The translations under genes and the position numbers were made by a program. A DNA stretch of 10,478 bases, taken from assembly GCA_003024985.2 (NCBI GenBank), contig PXIH01S0013398.1. The stretch is one strand, 5' to 3'. This stretch comes from Euperipatoides rowelli (Eukaryota > Onychophora > Udeonychophora > Euonychophora > Peripatopsidae). The number at the start of each line of letters is the position of its first letter. Position 1 is the stretch's first letter. The notes beneath the pieces were generated by a model that made no database searches, was not told the origin of the DNA, and saw only the letters and a list, made by a program, of their open reading frames with translations. This document shows, in pieces, positions 1 to 8,127 of this stretch.

Positions 1-527
1 TTACTTGATTATTCCTAAAAAATAAAAAAAACCGCATTTGAATATTTTTAGGCTAGCTCCAACATTTTTAGTTTTAACCTTCACTAGGGGGTTTAATACA
101 TTTCACTGTACCCTGTCCTGTAAAAAAAAAAAATTTTCTGTTAATTAATCAACTTATTTATTTATCACATAACTTAACAACCTATTCATTAAAATTAAAG
201 CAGACTAAATTTTTTTCTAATTTTAAGGTTAATTTATTAGCCGATTTGAAATTTCAAAGTTTTGTTTTACAATATAAAAATGTACAAATAGGTCCTCATT
301 TTTAATTTGATGGGTATACACACTTCTTTATTTTTAATATCTTAATATTGTATTTACAATCCGATTACTTTTAAGGAAATTCAGAAAATTATGTTTAAGC
401 TACCGTACTTTAAAGAAATTATGGTTAGGCCTACTATAAGAAATATGTTTACTTAGAAAATTTGTTTACTTAAAATGTTTACTAAAGAATCGCAATTTAT
501 TTTGTAAGAGAAAATTTGGTAATTATG
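1..527. other. AT-rich intron sequence, no gene seen
   Basis: Probably intron of the receptor, between its first and second zinc-finger exons. It holds A and T runs, a lone copy of the 14-mer family TTTCATTGTACCCC (as TTTCACTGTACCCT, 101-114) and one TAGGCCTAC (426-434). I see no coding similarity on either strand. Confidence 0.6.
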
Positions 528-535
528 TAGGCTAC

Positions 536-868
536 CAAGGGCGTACAGTGGTTAGGGTTCAAACACCCCCCAACCCCTGAAATTTTTTTTTTCTTAAATC
601 TTATCAAAAAAATGCTTCTTAAATTTTACCAAAAGGTAACAAAACATCCTGACAAAAAAAAAAAAAAAAGCTAGAATTCTACCAAAAGGTAGTAAAACAT
701 CCTCCCAACCAAAAAATCTTCTCAAATTCGACCAAAAGATAACAAAATGTCCTGTCAAAAAAAAAAACAAAAAAAAAAAGTTTCTTAAAATCAATCTAAC
801 AAAAACATAACTTGTAAGACTGATATAGCCCCCCTCTACCCAGAATAAAATTCCATCGTACACCTTTG
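536..868. mobile_element. Non-autonomous hAT-like element with 8-bp target duplication
   Basis: A 333-bp element has imperfect terminal inverted repeats: CAAGGGCGTACAGTGG at the left and CAAAGGTGTACGATGG at the right, read inward. They match at 12 of 16 positions, and all four differences are transitions. It is flanked on both sides by the same 8 bases, TAGGCTAC (528-535 and 869-876). An 8-bp duplication is typical of the hAT superfamily. There is no transposase; the interior is an A-rich minisatellite between C-rich subterminal blocks. One caution is that TAGGCTAC is a common word in this window, so one flank could match by chance. Confidence 0.65.
613..814. repeat. A-rich minisatellite, 3-4 degenerate units
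   Basis: Units of about 50-66 bp share the core ACCAAAAGGTAACAAAACAT followed by CCT and a poly-A spacer. Cores begin at 628, 681 and 731, with a decayed fourth near 797. Unit length varies mainly through the poly-A spacers (653-669 and 757-779). The array lies wholly inside the 536-868 element. An open frame across it on the minus strand is phenylalanine-rich and comes only from the poly-A tracts. Confidence 0.75.
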
Positions 869-876
869 TAGGCTAC

Positions 877-1089
877 TATTCCTAAGTCACCTTAATTTTT
901 TTCATATTGTAACATTTGACTTGAAACAATATTTTTATTATAAAACAAACTTTAATACTGTGTGGAAAGCATTAATAGATGGATAAAGTTTGATTATAAG
1001 AAAATATTACTTAAATGTATTTCAGATGTTTCTTGTAGTAGGCTACTAGCTTATGTTTGAAAAATAAATAAAGTATTTAGTTAGAAATT
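877..1089. other. AT-rich spacer
   Basis: Intronic sequence between two repeat elements. It contains one TAGGCTAC word (1039-1046); no other feature was recognised. Confidence 0.5.
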
Positions 1090-1373
1090 TATAGGTGAAG
1101 ATTAACCATGTTTCATTGTTCCCCCTTTAGGTGTTTCATTGTACCCCACTAGTGGGATACAATGAAACACTTGGTAACTTTTTACTTTATAGGACATACA
1201 TACTGTATATTACCCATAAGGATACATTTTTGGGCATTCATAAAAATTTAACTAAAGAGGGAAATATGTATTTAAACATGCATACAAATTTCAAATCTGT
1301 AAGTTTAAAAAACCAAAAAATAAAAAATAAATACTAAAAAATGTTTCATTATACCCTAGCACTTTCACCTATA
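1090..1373. mobile_element. Possible palindrome-bearing MITE
   Basis: The stretch starts TATAGGTGAAG (1090-1100) and ends with the near complement TTTCACCTATA (1363-1373), giving short terminal inverted repeats. These are flanked by or include TA, which would fit a TA target as used by Tc1/mariner-type elements. Inside are four copies of a TTTCATTGTACCCC-type 14-mer, one of them inverted, and a 40-bp palindrome. No coding capacity is recognised. The right end lies about 25 bp from the receptor splice donor. The boundaries are tentative because the terminal repeats are short. Confidence 0.45.
1131..1170. repeat. 40-bp near-perfect palindrome
   Basis: The two 20-base halves are reverse complements except for a single C/T difference that breaks one base pair. 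The left half begins GTGTTTCATTGTACCCC and the right half ends GGGATACAATGAAACAC, around a central ACTAGT. With essentially no loop it can extrude as a cruciform, or fold as RNA hairpin within the intron transcript. Confidence 0.9.
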
Positions 1374-1398
1374 GGCTATATAAAATTAAAAATAATAA

Positions 1399-1404
1399 AC
1401 TTAC
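1399..1404 (-). promoter_or_regulatory. Splice donor of the receptor exon
   Basis: The minus strand reads AAA|GTAAGT, a perfect match to the intron side of the metazoan donor consensus, placed exactly where the nuclear-receptor similarity ends. The intron is phase 0 and must be at least about 1.4 kb, because no second zinc-finger exon is visible down to position 1. Confidence 0.85.
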
Positions 1405-1548
1405 TTTATTTTTTAAAGCATTTCTGCGGAAAAATGCTTTGCATGATTCACAAGTAACAGCACTGAAATTATAGCCGAGCGCTTTGTCACCACAAACCCC
1501 ACATACTTTACTTTGAGTGTTTTCTATATTTTTTCCACTGTCAGCCAT
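1405..1548 (-). CDS. Nuclear receptor HR96-like (NR1J group), first coding exon, partial
   Basis: This exon encodes the N-terminus and first zinc finger of a nuclear hormone receptor, a ligand-regulated transcription factor that binds DNA in the nucleus. The 48 codons begin at an ATG in a strong Kozak context (A at -3, G at +4). They carry four zinc-binding cysteines (residues 16, 19, 33 and 36), the GDKALGYNF segment, and the recognition helix [12 protein letters not shown]. The P-box ESCKA, instead of the EGCKG usual for NR1 receptors, is characteristic of Drosophila HR96 and nematode DAF-12 (NR1J). Known members act in xenobiotic, lipid or sterol response; that role here is inferred. Reading stops being receptor-like at NALKNK, exactly at a GTAAGT donor, giving a phase-0 intron. 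The second zinc finger, hinge and ligand-binding domain are not seen and should lie left of position 1. The group call is firm; one-to-one orthology with HR96 is not proven, so no symbol is given. Confidence 0.9.
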
Positions 1549-1608
1549 GTTGACAGTTAATTCCTTGGTCACACCATTATTTATAGTCTACCAGTAGCAA
1601 ACCAACAC
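1549..1608 (-). other. 5' UTR part of the receptor exon
   Basis: These 60 bases lie between a predicted splice acceptor and the receptor ATG. An in-frame TAA at 1582-1584 closes the reading frame upstream, so the protein cannot extend further 5' within this exon. A GTG at 1570-1572 is in frame but is not expected to initiate in a nuclear eukaryotic gene. If the acceptor is real, at least one non-coding leader exon lies at higher coordinates. If it is not, transcription could start nearby. Confidence 0.6.
1569..1577 (-). promoter_or_regulatory. Minimal upstream ORF (ATG-GTG-TGA)
   Basis: A two-codon upstream ORF lies 20 bases before the receptor ATG in another frame. Its ATG context is AATAATGG, with A at -3 and G at +4, so ribosomes could recognise it. 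Such a short uORF could lower translation of the receptor or allow reinitiation. That effect is inference, and it assumes this stretch is in the mRNA. Confidence 0.4.
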
Positions 1609-1640
1609 CTGTAAACAAAACCAAGAAATTAATTATTGCA
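1609..1640 (-). promoter_or_regulatory. Splice acceptor of the receptor exon
   Basis: Read on the minus strand, a pyrimidine-rich tract (TTTCTTGGTTTTGTTTACAG) ends in CAG at 1611-1609, and exon sequence starts GTGTTGG. An AT-rich stretch just upstream (around TAATTAAT) could hold a branch point. This implies a 5' leader intron running toward the right end of the window. Confidence 0.6.
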
Positions 1641-2976
1641 AAATTTTCTTGCCATAAAAGACAGTATAAGACTAGAAACTTGATTAAAGAAGATCTTTAG
1701 AAAATATGTTGGTAACATATGTGTCGCCACAATATATCGGTTACGGTACTTAAATGTGTTAAGGGTTAAATTTGTGGCCAATTTCTTGTCACATGTGCAG
1801 GTCTATATAAAAACTGTTCCCTTTTTTCTTTAATGAAATTTTTATAATGATAATTTTTTTTTACACATTTAGAACTAGTAAAGTTATAATTTACAAAAAA
1901 AAAAAGTATTAAAAAATTTTTTCAATGTATAAGCTTATTGTAAATCTGCTGAAAAAATCCAACTAGGCCTATTTCAATCAGTGTCTCCTGAATCTTGACT
2001 TTCACTGATTCTAATTATCATCGATCAAGTGGGCTAGATCCACCTAATTTATAAGTGTGAATATAACAGTTGATTAGGGAATGCCAGTATCAAATTCAAT
2101 GAACTAAATTTATTGACCATCATACTGGTGGTGATCATCAGCCTAATACTGTATTATTCTCTTTATAAAATGTTTAATGACTTTAATAAAAGTTACCTAT
2201 AAGAAAAAAAAACATGAAAATAAATATTCAAACATTCTAATCATTTCCAGATACTGGTAGCACAATATAATTTAGAACAGAAAGTACTAACTAGCTCTTG
2301 TCGGAGAAATCCCTTTTACCTAATAACAAAATCCCCCACTCCATATGTTAGCAATTATTAGTTTCTAAGTATTTGCCAGAATATTGGTGTCACTTTTAAA
2401 TATGATGAATGCACCGTCACTTTATGGTAGAATAGTAAGCACATGCAGATTGTGAAATACCAAAATGTTTAGTTTGTTATTCACTAACAATATATTTGAT
2501 TAAGCACCACTTTTGTTTTCAGATAAACTGTTTACATAATAGCAGCTAATTTCTCTCGATTGAATGACACCTGCCCTTAACTTTTGGAGTCTGTTCAAGC
2601 GATTCCACGTTAACTTCAAATTAGGCTAGTCAACATTATAAAATTAATGACTTAAACATTCATTCTAGAATTATGTAAATTATTTATTTTCATTTATATG
2701 TTTTTTTTTTTAATATCCTAAGCACTATATGGGACTTAATAATTATCTATAAGAAAAGCATCTAATAGTTTTTTTTTTTTAAAGAGAACATCAAGACATT
2801 GTGCAAGAAGTGTTTCGTAATGAACTAAGTGATTAGAAACAATGAAGCCAAAATGTATGTTTTGCAATCTCTATGTGGAGTCTGACACAGTGTCCTACAT
2901 GTGGATTAGGATTTAATATGAAGGTTCATTGTTAAAATTTATCATTATAGCCAATCATTGTTTAGCATAAATTTTC
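1612..2976. other. Long AT-rich stretch, probable leader intron
   Basis: About 1.36 kb upstream of the receptor exon with no convincing reading frame, RNA gene or transposon end. It contains poly-T runs (for example 2700-2711 and 2769-2780), one TAGGCCTA (1964-1971), and weak imperfect hairpins near 2025-2058 and 2116-2140. I could not pick out a leader exon or promoter. Confidence 0.5.
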
Positions 2977-2984
2977 ACTTTAGC

Positions 2985-3540
2985 TAGGGTGACCAGACAT
3001 TGCTGTGCTCAAAGTAGGACATTTGATTACTCAAAGTAGGACATTATTTAGAGGCGGCGATTAGGGTTTTGGGGCCCCTCTGCAAAATATTAAATGGGGG
3101 CCCTTCACTCACAGAGGCCCCCCTGCTCGGCAGTGTTTGTGGGGGCCTTATCAACACCACTGTACTATATGTAGGCTATATATAATTTTTTACCGTAATG
3201 ACGAAAATATATGTGCAGATGTCAAAAATGCAGTAGGGTACTAGAATGCACATAAATTCTGCAATGTTAACGTCTCCTGTATATTTCAGCTAATTATGGA
3301 GTAGCGACGTTTGGGTTGCCATAAGTTGTGATAGTCATAATTAATTTTCATTTATGCATTGATAAGCTTCATTCATTTTTTTTAAAAAATATACCTTTCT
3401 ATCAGGCTCAGCAAATTTCATTTTTATTAAAAAAACTGGAAAGTAGGACATTAGTGTTATTTGACCTGGGGAGGGAGGATGGAGGACAAATGATGAAATT
3501 GTAGGACATGTCCTCCCAAAGTAGGACGGGTGGTCACCCT
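2985..3540. mobile_element. Non-autonomous hAT-like element with 8-bp target duplication
   Basis: The ends are TAGGGTGACCA at the left and TGGTCACCCT at the right, a 10-bp perfect inverted repeat (2986-2995 with 3531-3540). The element is flanked by ACTTTAGC on both sides (2977-2984 and 3541-3548), the 8-bp duplication expected for hAT transposons; a 7-bp duplication with an 11-bp repeat is the alternative reading. A subterminal motif AAAGTAGGAC recurs in one orientation at 3011, 3033, 3440 and 3518. Subterminal repeats of this kind commonly serve as hAT transposase binding sites. No transposase ORF is present, so it would depend on an autonomous relative. A second, GC-rich element is nested inside. 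Confidence 0.8.
3050..3161. mobile_element. Nested GC-rich mini-element
   Basis: A GC-rich island inside the hAT-like element. Its left edge reads AGAGGCGGCGATTAGGG, and its right edge, on the other strand, reads CAGTGGTGTTGATAAGG, so the two look like diverged inverted termini. The interior is packed with GGGGCCC and GGGGGCC blocks. I could not find a clear target duplication. The termini resemble three other ends in this window (near 8998, 10108 and 10325). Confidence 0.5.
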
Positions 3541-3548
3541 ACTTTAGC

Positions 3549-5223
3549 ATTGGTACTAAAATCATTTTTTGACATCTTTAAATCTTTCAAGAGATTATAA
3601 ATAATATTTATTCTGGGACTAAATACATACCCTACTCTTTTTCACCATTTATAGGTCAAGCTCATTAATGATAATGCCTGTTATGTTTTTTTTTTCTCCT
3701 TTCCATATAATCTATATTTCAACCACTGCAATGAAATTCCAAAATTCAAAGCTATAGGTCTCAATCATATTTAGATCAATTGTTTGTTTTTTTTTGCTTG
3801 GTTTATAAGAGGATTTTCATTTTTTAAATACCTGCTCTTCTAGGTTAGATTTAACCGTTTCTTCTATAATTTTCATATATTACATAAATTATTATATTAT
3901 GCAGTAATATTATTGGAAAAGAAGCTTCAGTACAGGTCTTCTCTGCATGCAATATGGTGATGTCATTAACAATGTAGGACATTTTTTTTTTTTTTGGGAG
4001 GGGTTTTTATTTTCAAAAATTTCTGAAGATGGACTGTATGTAGGGTTTCCTATTGTTCAGAATTCATCAGGAATTTGTGGTTTTGTTCCAGAAATAAGTT
4101 TTACTTGTCTGGGATGTGAAAAATTCTGGAATTTTAAAATCTTCAACAGCTTTGATCTTACGATGTGATGTAAATAAGCTAGTTGTAGCCTTCTCCTTTA
4201 TTATCATGGGGTGCATTCTCCGAAGCGGTGGTTCACACTCAAGGATCATTAAATATTCTTATCTTGAGCTCCTTATACAATCATAAATAATATTTAAAAC
4301 TTAAATAATATTTAACTTTGGCATAGAAAAGGTATAAGGGAATAAAGATGTTTAATATTATATGAAATTTAATATATTATGCAACTGCGAAAAATAAAAA
4401 TAACTATTAGGTTTTAATGCAGGCAATATTTCTAACCAATACGATACAAACTATTGGAGGTTTTAATGCACAATACAGATTGCAATATTAAAAGTTTACA
4501 TAATGTTTTGTACTGCAATATTTAGTTTAACATCAAGACCCTTAAAATCTCCAAATAGGTAAATATTAGCATAATTATTTAATCCGGTCAATCTCACAAA
4601 TAATATAGCCTAGTCAATAACACTTTTAAATAAATATTCCTAGGGAGATAATACACAGCTATAACAGCAAACCATATTTCACGTGGTAAATATCTGAACA
4701 TAAAACTATTGTAGGCCTAATCGCTTCAACAAATGGATTATCTGAAAAATTTAACTTGAAGGACTGATTTTTAAGAGTAAGTACTAACTCCTCCACCGTG
4801 ATATTTATCTTTTCTTGTTATTATTAGATGATGAGATTGAAATCCCAAAATGTCAAATGAGTTAATCCTATCTTGATTAATCCACAAAAATCAATATACT
4901 GGGTGAATATACATTGAACTAATTGTATTTATTCAAGCTTCCAAATAGATCACAGGTTACAAAACGAAAGGATGGTAGCTTAGAAAATGTACTGGTATGT
5001 AGTATTTATTTTAACAAGATTTCTAAAACATTCACCTCAATTATTTTCAAAGTTTCTATACAGTACAATCTATTAACAACATGGATAGGTTTTATATGGA
5101 GAAGAGTATTTAATGCAGGCTAATTAGCCTACTAGAATAGGCTACTACATATCTAATAATAGCACTTAATGCCAAAATATTTATTATTTTATAAGAAACA
5201 TTAAAAAAAATTAAGTATGCAAA
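3549..5223. other. Long AT-rich stretch without recognised genes
   Basis: About 1.7 kb of AT-rich sequence. Short open frames at 3947-4168, 4067-4249 and 4923-5123 have no recognisable motif and the composition of background. It holds long poly-T runs (3981-3995, for example), an isolated GTAGGACAT resembling the nearby hAT subterminal motif (3974-3982), a TAGGCCTA (4712-4719), and TAGCCTAC / TAGGCTAC (5125-5145). Confidence 0.5.
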
Positions 5224-5275
5224 AAAATTTGGGGGAGGGATCAGCTGCCGCATAAATACCCCCTCTTTCATCTCT
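5224..5275. mobile_element. Small G/C-tract transposon scrap, uncertain
   Basis: A short island reads about TTTGGGGGAGGGATCAGCTG followed by CCGCATAAATACCCCCTC. The G-tract, CAGCTG core and C-tract form an imperfect inverted arrangement, unlike the AT-rich surroundings and similar in style to the other GC-rich element ends here. No boundaries or target duplication can be fixed. Confidence 0.25.
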
Positions 5276-6454
5276 GCTTAAAACTGAATTGCAACTATGA
5301 TTTAGCATAAACTTTAACCATGAAATGATATTTGTTCTATAAATTACAGACGAGTCATATGAATATAAATATCTTCCTTTGACCCATGCCCTATAATCCC
5401 TCTGGTACTTACAATAAATAGGCCAATGCATTTTCAATAATGGAAATTAGTCCAGATAAAAATCAAATCAATACATTTAATTAAATATTTTTAAAAGAGT
5501 AAAATTCAAATATCCAGACAAATCATTCCATAATGGTCTGAATACAATATTTTAATGGTAATCTGATAAGAGTAATTCAAAGGTTAAATGGGGCAGATAT
5601 CACAATTATTTTATTTTTACTTTACTTTGAGGTGAACAATTATGGTAAAGAAAATATTTTTTAAAAATTTAAAGACACATACAAAAAAAAAAAAAAAAAT
5701 AGACTAATATTGCTACAAGAAACAAAACATAAAAATAATTCATTGCCAGCCCCTCCACTATATTAAATCAATATCACTGTGTGAGAAAACACATGAAATA
5801 AATACGTCATTCACAGTTGCATAATATGAATAAATGTTTTTTTTATTGTTATTTTATAGAGAAATTTTATTATTTCCAATCAGATTATGATGAAACTTAG
5901 CCTAGCCAATGTAAAAAAAAGTGAGAATCTCTAGTGTAATAAACCGGTAGGCCTATAATGTCAATTTATTCTAGGTCATTCTTTAGCATTGATTTTAATT
6001 TTTATCTTCTAATTAATAAAATAAAATTTAGAATTTAAATTTGTTATAGTTTACTATTATCATTTAAGCCACAATTTCCGAAAATTATGTCTAATTTTAT
6101 ATTTATTTTTTAATATCTTCTTAATGAAACTAAGTACGGAGATATAAATTACTAGACTGTAGGCTACTTACTTTCATTAAAAGTAAACGATTTTTATGAT
6201 GACAAACTAAAATTATAATGTAAAATGCAAGTAAAGTTAATTAGTCTATATGATGATTGAGAAGTCAATCAAGGTTATAAGGCCATGATCAGGAGAATAA
6301 TACCAAGTCAGAGGACATCATCACTGATATGCATGCTTCATTGCATATGGGGAAATTGAGGCTAGCAAGCCGAGAAAATATGGATTAGGGTTTTATGCCA
6401 AAGTCTAGTCTATCCATCTATTAGTGCTTTGTTCTAATGTATAGGCCTAGTCAT
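5276..6454. other. Long AT-rich stretch without recognised genes
   Basis: About 1.2 kb with no supported gene. It contains poly-A at 5683-5699, TAGGCCTA at 5948-5955 and 6442-6449, TAGGCTAC at 6160-6167, and a less AT-rich patch at about 6270-6400 that I could not assign. Confidence 0.5.
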
Positions 6455-7460
6455 ATTTATTTTATTTTTAGAATATAGCCTACTTTAAGCAGTAAACTGC
6501 ATTTGTACAAATAAGGCCTAAGGCAGGTTACAGGGAAAAACAATGTCCCAAAATAATAGAACAAAAATAATACATAAACTAAATAATACAGTATATTACC
6601 GGTACATGAAGACTATAAAACTAGTCATTAACTTAACAAAAAGAATAAAAATAAAATAAAAATATAGGCCTATAAATAAATAAAAATATTACAAAAATGT
6701 ACAAACCAATAATAAATCAATATCAAGACACAATGCAGGATATAGAGGAAAACATCCTAAAAGTAACAGAGCAAAATGTAAAAAACTCTAAATAGAATAT
6801 AAAACAATAGAATACAAAATTAGTCATTAAGCTTAACAAAAATTCCCTATTTATTAGGTATCCAGCCTATTTTTGAAGGGTCTATAATTCCCATCTTCAA
6901 ATAGTGTTATAGGGAGTCCATTCCAGATATCAAGTTAATTTTGTTATAAAGTTTTTTCTAGTGTTGGTTTTAATCATTTTTTTTTTACAAACCTTATATC
7001 CATTGCCTCTAGTAATAAAGGTGGAATATTTTATTTTCATTTTTTTTTTAAGGACTATTTTTTTTATAAAATAAAATATTATTTTTAATTTTTCTCTGTG
7101 CATCAGATAAAACATTTAGGAGGCGTTCATTAAAGTTTCTATTTTTCAGATTTTTAAATTTTGTTTTAGTAAACTTTCTGAGAGGATTATTAATTGTTTT
7201 AATAAATTTTTTGGTATTATTATAAGCATTGGAGCAAAAATATCCCAGTGGCTATAAATAAATATTATAAATATTTTTAAACATATTATAGCTAAGGTGT
7301 TTAAATCTTCTGTTAATCAATCCAAATTTTTTATTGTAATTATTTTTAAGAAAGTTTCCATGAACATCAAATTTTAAGCCATCATCTAGCCAGATTCCGA
7401 GATCTTTGTGTTTTTTGGCAAACTTCCATCATTTGACGGGCTTTGATAAATTCACACCGG
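6455..7460 (-). mobile_element. 5'-truncated LINE (Jockey/CR1-type) remnant
   Basis: The 3' end of a non-LTR retrotransposon. On the minus strand it comprises the C-terminal part of the reverse-transcriptase ORF (7416 to 6854) and about 400 bp of probable 3' UTR ending in an A-rich AATAAA-like tail near 6455-6470. The 3' UTR holds a direct repeat, TAGTCATTA(A)-CTTAACAAAAA, at 6622-6642 and 6821-6842. Truncation at the 5' end is the usual outcome of target-primed reverse transcription. Here the left-over 5' edge abuts the foldback element at 7463. The exact outer boundaries are not visible. Confidence 0.75.
6854..7416 (-). pseudogene. LINE reverse transcriptase C-terminus, frameshifted
   Basis: Three successive minus-strand frames carry the conserved tail of Jockey/CR1-type reverse transcriptases. 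The first frame (7413 to about 7090) reads KDLGIWLDDGLKF and then KKFGLINRRFKHLS, matching the usual KDLGV...LKF...LGLI.R.F block. It has an in-frame TAG at 7254-7252 where the family normally has a VRP-like segment, and continues to FKNLKNRNFNERL. The second frame (about 7113 to 6933) holds TRGNGYKV and TNTRKNF. The third (about 6931 to 6854) holds WNGLP and FKNRLD just before TAA, matching the family's terminal WNSLP...FK..LD. Two frameshifts and one stop make it dead. The catalytic fingers and palm, and the endonuclease domain, are absent. Confidence 0.8.
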
Positions 7461-7462
7461 AT

Positions 7463-8127
7463 TTAAAGGTCAAATGTAACGGATTTTTATTATTATTGAT
7501 TTTCAAAGATTTTTACTAAAAAAAAAATATCCACTAGAAAAATAATAAAAAATTTAAAAAAATTGTTAATTTACAATTCAATTTTTAAAATAATTGACTT
7601 TATAGCTCCTCACCCTTAAAACAACATTGTCCACTGTATACACCAGGGGAGATATTTTGTGATGTCATAGACTATAAATGAATAGAGCTTGCTATACTTA
7701 ACTATAGAATATTTACTATCTTTGTCAGATTAAAGCTGGATATCATATGGACTAATTGTTTAATTACTTGTAAAAAATTATAATCAAATTTATCCTTTGT
7801 CTATTATGATTCAATTTGTTTTTTTTTTTAAATCAAAATGACCTTTAATACAGATTGAACGTATAGCTCTATTTACATGTTAAATTATTACAAAGAAAAC
7901 AACTGTAGAGACTGTTTCGTCAACAAATTAATCTCAAACCCCAAAAAAATGTTAAAGTTTCAATTTGTAATCTCAGACAGGATAGAAATATTCTTAATTT
8001 TATCTTTAAATAACTTTTTTTTTATGCATTTTAAATTATTTTTTTCCAGTGGATTTTTTTTTACTAATTATCTTGAAAATCAATAATAAAAAAATAATTT
8101 TAAAAATCTGTTACATTTAACCTTTAA
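7463..8127. mobile_element. Foldback element bounded by TTAA
   Basis: A 665-bp element has long inverted arms, about 7463-7547 and 8036-8127. The outer 23 bases after TTAA match at 21 positions (left AGGTCAAATGTAACGGATTT, right AGGTTAAATGTAACAGATTT, read inward). Further in, TTATTATTGATTTTCAA and the TCCACTRGAAAAA blocks are shared, with one insertion of roughly 15 bp in the right arm. TTAA occurs at both ends (7463-7466 and 8124-8127), which would fit a TTAA-targeting, piggyBac-like mobiliser. The ends do not begin with the CCC typical of that superfamily, so the class is open. The interior has only a short, low-complexity open frame (7877-8086) and no transposase. Confidence 0.7.

Noticed and set aside
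594-863. 89-codon minus-strand open frame, rich in phenylalanine
   Set aside because: It reads through the poly-A spacers of the minisatellite inside the 536-868 element. Its F-runs mirror those tracts, and it has no domain.
1131-1337. Plus-strand open frame starting in the 40-bp palindrome
   Set aside because: It lies in an intronic repeat, has no recognisable motif, and ends in AT-rich, lysine/asparagine-biased sequence.
1549-1572. N-terminal extension of the receptor from a GTG codon
   Set aside because: A nuclear eukaryotic gene is expected to use ATG. The ATG at 1548-1546 has a strong Kozak context, and an in-frame stop lies at 1584-1582.
2844-2919. Small plus-strand frame with a CxxC (PKCMFCNL), considered as a zinc-finger exon
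   Set aside because: It has only one CxxC, no second pair, no good splice sites around it, and lies on the strand opposite to the receptor.
4226-4245. GGTGGTTCACACTCAAGGAT as a hAT end of the CAGTGGTTCTCAA type
   Set aside because: The match is loose, and no partner inverted end or 8-bp duplication was found.
3947-4249. Overlapping short open frames on both strands
   Set aside because: There are no motifs, a poly-T run creates part of the reading, and the composition matches background.
4923-5437. Short open frames at 4923-5123 (plus) and 5201-5437 (minus)
   Set aside because: No recognisable domain or splice context; the second reads through the small G/C-tract scrap.
7877-8086. 69-codon open frame inside the foldback element
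   Set aside because: It is low-complexity F/N/L-rich sequence running into the right inverted arm, with no transposase motif.
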